A stretch of 7,753 bases of DNA from positions 1-7,753 of the forward strand of contig JAJZYO010000080.1 in assembly GCA_021798075.1 (NCBI GenBank), given 5' to 3'. Source of the DNA: Actinomycetes bacterium (lineage in GTDB: Bacteria; Actinomycetota; Acidimicrobiia; Acidimicrobiales; Palsa-688). Position 1 is the stretch's first letter; the number at the start of each line of letters is the position of its first letter. The notes beneath the pieces were generated by a model that did no database searches, had not been told where the DNA came from, and saw nothing but the letters and a program-made list of their open reading frames with translations. A program made the translations under genes and the position numbers. Shown here piece after piece: positions 1 through 4,313 of the stretch.

Positions 1-585
1 ACGCCCGAGCAGTATCAAGGCCGTTATCAGCGTCGCCGTGTCGAAATAGACACCCTGGTCCATACCAGCAGCCAGTACCACCACCGACCACGTCCAGGCG
101 GCCAGCGTCCCGAGCGAGATGAGCGTGTCCATGGTGGCGACGCCGTGGCGGGCGTTCATGGCGGCGGCCCGGTGGAACGGCCAGCCCGAGTACACCACGA
201 CCGGGGTCGCCAGCACGAGCGAAGCCCACTCCCAGCCGCCAAAGCGCGCCGCGGCCACCCAGGCCCAGAGCGCCACGGGGACCGAGGCCGCGACCGCTAG
301 CGCCAGCCTTGTCCGGTAGGGCTTTGCCGGGTCCTCCAGCGGAGGTGCGTCCTCGGGCACGGCAGCCCCGTAGCCGATCCCTTCCACGGCCCCCACGAGG
401 TCGTCCAGGGAAATGATGCCCGGGTCGAACGACACCGCTGCCTGTTCGCTTGCGAAGTTGACGGTCGCCGTCACGCCGTCCAGCTTGTTCAAGCGCTTTT
501 CGATACGGGCTGCGCAAGACGCGCAGGTCATCCCCGATATCGCCAGGTCGACATGGCCCGCCTTCTCAGGTGCAGAGACAGGCAT
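1..585 (-). CDS. copA: Copper-exporting P1B-type ATPase CopA, N-terminal 195 residues (cut by window edge)
   Basis: Inner-membrane ATPase that exports Cu(I) from the cytoplasm using ATP. The frame is open from the ATG at 585 to the window edge, so only the N-terminal part is visible. Seen in the sequence: a heavy-metal-associated domain at about residues 10-75 with the metal-binding motif GMTCASC (Cys21 and Cys24). Hydrophobic segments follow at about 92-112, 118-136, 152-172 and from 181 on. The conserved GWPFHRAA...MDTLISLGT stretch (about 134-160) marks the entry platform and third helix of P1B ATPases. The CPC, DKTGT and HP motifs would lie beyond the edge. There is only one HMA domain, as in many actinobacterial CopA proteins. 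The start overlaps the copZ stop (TGATG), which implies translational coupling. The Cu(I) assignment rests on the CxxC HMA and the copZ partner; a Cu/Ag specificity cannot be separated without the CPC helix. Confidence 0.93.
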   Translation of the reverse strand, partial: MPVSAPEKAGHVDLAISGMTCASCAARIEKRLNKLDGVTATVNFASEQAAVSFDPGIISLDDLVGAVEGIGYGAAVPEDAPPLEDPAKPYRTRLALAVAASVPVALWAWVAAARFGGWEWASLVLATPVVVYSGWPFHRAAAMNARHGVATMDTLISLGTLAAWTWSVVVLAAGMDQGVYFDTATLITALILLGR

Positions 586-788
586 CAGGCTGCCTCGTAG
601 CCGGCCTCTTCGATGGCGGCGCGAAGGGCTGCGTCGTCGAGGCCTTCACCGGTGACCTTCACGAGCTTGGTACCAAGGTCCACTTCGACCCCGGCCACGC
701 CGGCCACGGCCCCAAGCTCCGTGCTCACCGCGTGCTTGCAGTGGTCACAAGTCATTCCCGGGACGCTGTAGGTGATCGTCTGGCTCAT
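585..788 (-). CDS. copZ: Copper chaperone CopZ (HMA-domain protein, 67 aa)
   Basis: Small cytoplasmic Cu(I) carrier that buffers copper and hands it to CopA. The whole protein is one heavy-metal-associated fold: the GMTCDHC motif at residues 11-17 (Cys14 and Cys17 bind Cu(I)), a central acidic/valine-rich strand region, and a C-terminal helix ending in EEAGYEAA. An in-frame GTG at 893 would give 102 residues, but the ATG at 788 is preferred: it has a strong AGGAGG five bases upstream, and the extra 35 residues have no HMA character and would run through the operator. The length of 67 aa is usual for CopZ. Its stop overlaps the copA ATG (TGATG), so the two form one copper-responsive operon. 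Regulation is probably by a CsoR-type repressor at 852-868; no csoR gene is in the window. Confidence 0.93.
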   Translation of the reverse strand: MSQTITYSVPGMTCDHCKHAVSTELGAVAGVAGVEVDLGTKLVKVTGEGLDDAALRAAIEEAGYEAA

Positions 789-793
789 TGTCT

Positions 794-799
794 CCTCCT
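794..799 (-). promoter_or_regulatory. Shine-Dalgarno site of copZ
   Basis: A perfect AGGAGG on the minus strand, five bases before the ATG at 788. It decides the copZ start against the longer GTG-initiated reading frame. Confidence 0.85.
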
Positions 800-828
800 G
801 TGTGGATGGAACCCACTTACCCACCTCG

Positions 829-847
829 GGTACACGGACAGTGTACC
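829..847. promoter_or_regulatory. Perfect 7-bp inverted repeat in the copZ leader
   Basis: GGTACAC (829-835) and GTGTACC (841-847) are exact reverse complements separated by five bases. The element lies five bases from the CsoR-like box and about 40 bases before copZ. It could be a second operator or half-site for a dimeric regulator such as the divergent MarR protein, or a small hairpin in the copZ leader RNA. The sequence shows the symmetry only; the function is inferred. Confidence 0.5.
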
Positions 848-851
848 ACAT

Positions 852-868
852 ATACCCATAGGGGGTAC
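852..868. promoter_or_regulatory. CsoR-type copper operator
   Basis: On the minus strand the element reads GTACCCCCTATGGGTAT, with half-sites TACCC and GGGTA separated by five bases. This is the dyad layout known for CsoR operators in front of copZA operons, where apo-CsoR blocks transcription and Cu(I) binding releases it. It sits 64 bases upstream of the copZ start in the divergent spacer (789-1094), a region otherwise without genes. A -10-like TACACT (minus strand, about 841-846) lies just downstream, so a bound repressor could overlap the promoter. The assignment is by pattern and context. Confidence 0.68.
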
Positions 869-1094
869 TTGTGCCATCTGGAACACCTGCCAAGGCGTCG
901 AACCTCTCGGGCAGGCTGGACCACGAAGCTCTCCCCCCATACCTCCTCTGCGTACGAAGCGCGGGGCAGAAATGGCTGCAGGCAACTGCCGCTGCCGTGG
1001 ACGCGCTGAAGCTGAGCGTCCCGGCGTGTTAGGGGTCGGCCACGGACCGCCTAGGCTAGAACGAAGATCGCAACCAGATAACGTCGTAGCCAAG

Positions 1095-1592
1095 ATGGCC
1101 CTGTCCAATGCGGCTTACGCGCGATTGCTGGCACTGCGCACCGGGCTTCGCCACTTCGAACGCTGGAGCGAGCGCCAAGCCCGTGCCGCTGGCCTCACGC
1201 CGGCCCAGCACCAGTTGCTCCTCGCGATACGAGGTCACGGCGACCGCCCAGCACCCACCGTCGGCGAGGTCGCCGACTACCTCCTCCTCCGCCACCACAG
1301 TGTCGTCGGCTTGGTCGACCGAGCCGAGGCGGCTGGCCTCGTCCGCAGGGTAAGAGACCTCGAGGACCATCGCATTGTCCGGTTGCACTTGACCGACGCG
1401 GGAGCGGGACGCCTAGAGGCGCTCTCCGCCCTCCACATCGAAGAACTCGACCGCTTAGCGCTCGAACTGCCTGAGGTCTGGGCCGGGCTTGCACCCATCC
1501 AACGGCCCCACGGATTTGCCGGGCCCGCATCGGCCGCCAGCAGCCCCACTCGGCCCAAACGCCAAACCGGGGGGCCGCGTCCCCGGGACTGA
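1095..1592 (+). CDS. MarR-family winged-helix transcriptional regulator with extended C-terminal tail
   Basis: Predicted dimeric DNA-binding regulator of 165 residues. The N-terminal helix region (about 1-48, with the motif GLTPAQHQLLLAIRGH) is followed by a winged HTH at about 53-100: TVGEVADYLLLRHHSVVGLVDR is the helix-turn-helix and RDLEDHRIVRLHLT the wing. A dimerisation helix follows to about residue 125. The family usually ends soon after a motif like the WAGL seen at 129-132. Here the frame continues for about 33 Pro/Ser/Arg-rich residues with no family character, which suggests loss of the original stop. The ATG at 1095 is chosen because upstream codons (from 570) encode nothing recognisable and run antisense through copZ; there is no strong Shine-Dalgarno, so the start is less certain than the domain. 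It diverges from copZ-copA, so it may act on that spacer, but its ligand is unknown. Confidence 0.82.
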   Translation: MALSNAAYARLLALRTGLRHFERWSERQARAAGLTPAQHQLLLAIRGHGDRPAPTVGEVADYLLLRHHSVVGLVDRAEAAGLVRRVRDLEDHRIVRLHLTDAGAGRLEALSALHIEELDRLALELPEVWAGLAPIQRPHGFAGPASAASSPTRPKRQTGGPRPRD

Positions 1593-1628
1593 TGCTCTAC
1601 ATCGGCTCCGGTAGGGCACTTCTGGTTC

Positions 1629-2341
1629 TCAGGCCGAACGGGCCCACTGCTTGCCGCCGTCCACGGTGTGCCAGAGGCTGCCTTCGCGTCCGTACCAAAG
1701 CCATTGGAGGCACTGGTGAACCAGATGCCAGCGTCGACTGGCGCCGCGGCATCCACCTCGGACCACGTCGCGCCCCAGTTCGCCGTGTAGAAGAGGTCCC
1801 CTTTGCCGGGCGAACCCGCCCGGTGGTAAAGCTGAACGAGGACGAAGCCGCTGCCGCCGGGGAGGAAGTCCAGGTACGCTCTGTCGTAGCCCGTGGGGAA
1901 CGAGCTGGGTAGGCGCGCGGCCCTCCAGCCCATGCCGCCGTCCTCCGTACGCCATACTTTGACCCCCACCCGCTTGCCGTCGGGCACCGCTATCGCCGCC
2001 CACGCCCGCAGCGCGTTCAGGAACTCGACACCCAGGACGTTGGCGGGGTCGCCACTGCCGTAGGGGGTCACGTTCTTCCAACGTGCGCCCGAGTCGGCGG
2101 TCACGTAGATGCCGGAGCCCGCTTCCCAGACCCACGCGCGCCCGGCCCCGAGGGTGCCAGCGCCCAGGACCGGGCCATAGGCGTCCAGGGGCCCTGCCCA
2201 AGCGCCCACCCGGGCTACCCCCGCCGGGGCCTGTCGTACCAAAGGGACAAGCAATGCAAATGGCGCCAAAAAGGCCAATGAACCAACGCTACCCGCGCAC
2301 AATGCAGGGGAACTGCGTTTGCGGGGGAACCTGAGTTTCAT
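1629..2341 (-). pseudogene. Secreted BNR/Asp-box repeat protein, frameshifted and C-terminally truncated
   Basis: Remains of an exported beta-propeller protein (sialidase-like or Ycf48-like repeat, ligand unknown). The ATG at 2341 has a GGAGG eight bases upstream. Residues 1-40 form a signal-peptide-like start (basic KLRFPRKR, then a long hydrophobic stretch). Asp-box-like repeats follow: ADSGARW (82-88), TEDGGMGW (132-139) and TANWGATW (186-193). After residue 216 (GGT, 1696-1694) the original frame turns to nonsense and runs on antisense to the MarR gene to 1277. The next repeat, GREGSLWHTVDGGKQW, is in the neighbouring frame and stops at 1629. A single missing base near 1694-1702 explains this. 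Even when repaired it would be only about 237 residues, shorter than usual for such propellers, so the C-terminus also seems lost. A sequencing error could account for the frameshift but not for the short end. Confidence 0.7.
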
Positions 2342-2370
2342 CGCGCTACCTCCGTGTCCAAGACAGCCAT

Positions 2371-2751
2371 CTAAGCACGGGCCTTCGCCCCGAAACACCG
2401 GCCCGCAGGGCCCGACGGTACCGTGCGCCCTGCCCGCTCTGGGCGGACTTCGACGACATGGACGAGGCGGGGGGCTTGGTGACCCTCCCCAGGTTCTTCG
2501 CGCCGGCCTACGAGGTGGCGGTAGGCGAGCACTTCCCCGCCGGCGACGACCAAGCCAACACCTGCCCGGTCAAAGTTGCCTGAGTAGCGGGGGACGGGCG
2601 AGTTGGCCCGGTACTGGACCCAGCGGCCTCGTCCGGCCAGCGAGCCCACCGCGGACTCAGGCTCACCAGATATGTGGCGAAGTTCGTGGGGAGCGGCGCC
2701 GTCATACGCCCTAAACAGGCCCTCACTTCCATCGGAAATAGACGAACACAC
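2371..2751 (-). CDS. Doubtful hypothetical ORF (126 codons)
   Basis: An open frame beginning with GTG at 2751 inside the 3' end of the Smr gene and stopping 29 bases before the BNR start. Its position between two genes of the same strand would suit an operon. Third codon positions are GC-rich in its middle part (about 2500-2650) but fall to about 60 percent near the C-terminus. There is no Shine-Dalgarno at the GTG and I recognise no domain, signal peptide or membrane segment. The plus strand over 2398-2583 has an equally coding-like frame, so at most one of the two is real, and both may be remnants. Without this ORF, 2342-2722 is a 381-base stretch with no gene. Confidence 0.22.
   Translation of the reverse strand: MCSSISDGSEGLFRAYDGAAPHELRHISGEPESAVGSLAGRGRWVQYRANSPVPRYSGNFDRAGVGLVVAGGEVLAYRHLVGRREEPGEGHQAPRLVHVVEVRPERAGRTVPSGPAGRCFGAKARA
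2398..2583 (+). other. Coding-like plus-strand frame, possible gene remnant
   Basis: This frame, ending at the TGA at 2581-2583, has about 90 percent GC at third positions, about 70 at first and about 50 at second, which is the pattern of a GC-rich coding sequence. The peptide includes LVTLPRFFAPAYEVAVGEHF and looks protein-like, but I cannot name a family. The only ATG in it (2458) would give just 41 residues. It may be the 3' end of a lost gene. The minus-strand frame in the same place competes with it. Confidence 0.25.
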
Positions 2752-3004
2752 GCCCGAAGTTGTCAGAGTCTTTTTTTACACGATGGTAAAGAGCCTTTAC
2801 GTCTTTTTGGTCGAGAAACCGGAGCACCCGCTTCTTCAACTGTCCTGAGCCCTTGCCCGGGACGATCTCGACCTCGCTTGCTTTTGTGCGGACGGCCTCT
2901 TCCATGATGTCCTTAAGCGCGCGGTCGATGAGATCGCTCCGGTTGTAGATCTCGTGCAGGTCAAGCTTGAGTTTCCCCACTAAGCCGATCTTAGCCCTAG
3001 GCAT
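2723..3004 (-). CDS. Small stand-alone Smr-domain protein (93 aa)
   Basis: A single Smr fold, the domain found at the C-terminus of MutS2 and in small free-standing proteins; the family includes nucleases acting on DNA or RNA. Visible motifs are the N-terminal LDLH (residues 14-17, with the His typical of the family) and the glycine-rich loop PGKGSGQLKKRV (49-60), which matches the usual HGKGTGxL except that Pro replaces the first His. The C-terminal strand ends FGRVFVYFRW. The length fits a lone Smr domain. No clear Shine-Dalgarno precedes the ATG at 3004; a GTG at codon 9 is the alternative. Base composition is visibly lower in GC than in the neighbours (AAA, TTT and TTA codons and an A7 run at 2771-2777), which hints at a transferred gene. 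Its partner and target are unknown. Confidence 0.75.
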   Translation of the reverse strand: MPRAKIGLVGKLKLDLHEIYNRSDLIDRALKDIMEEAVRTKASEVEIVPGKGSGQLKKRVLRFLDQKDVKALYHRVKKDSDNFGRVFVYFRWK

Positions 3005-3274
3005 TCATCGGCAAGGAACGCCGAGACCGAAACGGCGCTAGGTGCAGTCCCCTTGTCAAACTCAGTCCCCGACGACGCGTCCCAAGACCAAAGCTGCACT
3101 AAGAAACGCCCTCGCTCCCGTCCCTGATCGATCCCGCGCGAGTTAATGTGCTTTCCAGGACGCGGCGGCGGCAGTTGCCGCAAGAGACCTGGAGCGAGGC
3201 CAGGCCTTCCTCAATCCCGGCGCCCATCTCTCAAGGCTCTTGGAATACCCGGGTGCGATGATCTGGGAACGGCA
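3005..3274. other. Gene-poor spacer with a coding-like plus-strand stretch (3147-3274)
   Basis: No convincing gene. In the right half, the plus frame opened after a TAA at 3144 encodes a protein-like stretch (DLERGQAFLNPG, then LLEYPGAMIWERHQ) with a moderate GC bias at positions 1 and 3. It continues into the antisense of the regulator gene at 3275, where it is only a shadow. It has no start codon or ribosome site and I do not recognise the family. It may be the tail of a decayed plus-strand gene. The left half (3005-3140) shows nothing. Confidence 0.3.
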
Positions 3275-3967
3275 TCAGGCTTTCCTCAACAACAGCCTGC
3301 AGCCCGCCTTGTGTGGGTTCTTTGGTACGAGGCTCTCCACCTCCACCCCCCCGATGCCCTCGGCAAGGCCCTTGGCCAGACCGAAGTGGACAAGGCAGAC
3401 AGCCTTGGCGTTAACAGAGGCTGCGCTTTCGAACGGGCAGCGCTCGAGTACGATCTCGACACCACGGGCGCGATCGCGGTGGCTCGGCTTGAACCCCGCT
3501 CGGGCCATCTCGTGCTCGATGGCCTCGATCCCATCGCCATGCGGCTCCCTTCGTGCCATCTCCCGTGCACGGGCAAGGCCCGCACGCCGGCCCGCATCCT
3601 CTGGGGAAGCGCCGGTGCGCATGGCCTCGGCGAGCGAGGTCGCCAGCTGCTCGTAGGGGCCGGGCGTACCCCACAGCCCCGCCGAGTCGGGGGCCGACTC
3701 GTAAAGGAGCCGCGGCCGCCCTGGACGGGTGCGCTCCTCCTGGCTCTCGGTGACGAGCCCCGCAGAAGTGAGCACGTCCAAGTGCTGGCGGACCGCATTG
3801 TGGTTGAGCTGGGTGTAGCTGGTCAGCTCGGCCACGCCAACCGGGCGGGCCGCCTCAAAAATGTAGCGGAAAATGCGAAAACGCGTGGGGTCCCCAAGCG
3901 CACGAGCTTGAGACTGGACGTCGTCAGGGACCCTGCGGACGGGGGAGATAAGTAGAGCCATCTGCAT
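3275..3967 (-). CDS. ArsR/SufR-like winged-helix regulator with C-terminal cysteine domain
   Basis: DNA-binding regulator of 230 residues. The winged HTH spans about 19-90: ARALGDPTRFRIFRYI, then the recognition region LNHNAVRQHLDVLTSAGLV, then the wing RPGRPRLLYE. This is the layout of COG2345 and SufR-type regulators. The C-terminal domain has a conserved cysteine pattern: ERCPFESAA (Cys177), AVCLVHFGLAKGL (Cys191, with His194) and KAGCRLLL (Cys223). In SufR-like relatives such cysteines hold an iron-sulfur cluster or a metal, so redox or iron/metal sensing is likely but not shown here. The ATG at 3967 is preferred; an in-frame TTG at 3994 would add nine residues and a further ATG at 3961 would remove two. 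No strong Shine-Dalgarno decides among them. The target is unknown; the gene stands alone, next to a narG relic. Confidence 0.82.
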   Translation of the reverse strand: MQMALLISPVRRVPDDVQSQARALGDPTRFRIFRYIFEAARPVGVAELTSYTQLNHNAVRQHLDVLTSAGLVTESQEERTRPGRPRLLYESAPDSAGLWGTPGPYEQLATSLAEAMRTGASPEDAGRRAGLARAREMARREPHGDGIEAIEHEMARAGFKPSHRDRARGVEIVLERCPFESAASVNAKAVCLVHFGLAKGLAEGIGGVEVESLVPKNPHKAGCRLLLRKA

Positions 3968-4085
3968 AACAAGGCTACCACCCAGGGCCTTCAACTAGAC
4001 CAGCTCAGCACTGTAGTGGGCAGCCCGCACGAGCCCTACCTCCGCCATCAGCCCCTTTGTCCCCTGGCGCTGCCTCAACGGTTAG

Positions 4086-4313
4086 GGTGCCCCCGAGTCG
4101 AAGTTCCGCGCAAGGACCGAACTACTACGGGACCGAGATGTCCCGCGCCTTTCGCAGTACGCCCGGAACTACACGGACCTACCGTTGCTCGTCACCCTGG
4201 AAACGCATGTCAGCACCGCCGTACCTGGCCATTCCCTCACCGCTGCTGGCCTCGGGCGGGCCGGTGGCCGCTGGGTCGCCAACGTGTCCGACCTCATGAA
4301 GCCGCCGTCGTAG
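4086..4313 (+). pseudogene. narG: Relic of narG (respiratory nitrate reductase alpha subunit)
   Basis: A short plus-strand frame between a TAG at 4083-4085 and a TAG at 4311-4313, with no usable upstream start codon. It encodes LLRDRDVPRLSQYARNYTDL followed by PLLVTLETHVSTAVPGHSLT and AAGLG. This matches the conserved NarG segment known in E. coli as VRRYTDMPMLVMLE...GRMLRAADL, and is closer still to the actinobacterial wording YTDLPFLVTLE...VPGxFLTAADLG. Only about 50 of some 1,200 residues are left. The match fades after AAGLGRAGG, and no cofactor ligands or other NarGHJI genes are visible. The frame is rich in GC at third positions, so decay seems fairly recent. It is a fragment, not a functional enzyme. 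Confidence 0.68.

Noticed and set aside
570..1094. Upstream extension of the MarR reading frame to a 340-residue protein
   Set aside because: These codons run antisense through copZ and its operator and encode nothing recognisable; the MarR homology starts at the ATG at 1095.
1277..2398. A single 373-codon minus-strand protein
   Set aside because: Only the part upstream of about 1694 has BNR character. The rest is a frameshifted read-through antisense to the MarR gene, and the GTG at 2398 lacks the ribosome site seen before the ATG at 2341.
2771..2777. T7 run as an intrinsic terminator on the plus strand
   Set aside because: No GC-rich stem precedes it, and it lies inside the Smr coding sequence as Lys codons.
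2980..3183. Minus-strand ORF of 67 codons upstream of the Smr gene
   Set aside because: It overlaps the Smr start out of frame, has no ribosome site, no family likeness and no codon bias.
3146..3955. Long plus-strand frame of 269 codons
   Set aside because: Beyond 3275 it is the antisense shadow of the winged-helix regulator, which has clear domain motifs on the minus strand.
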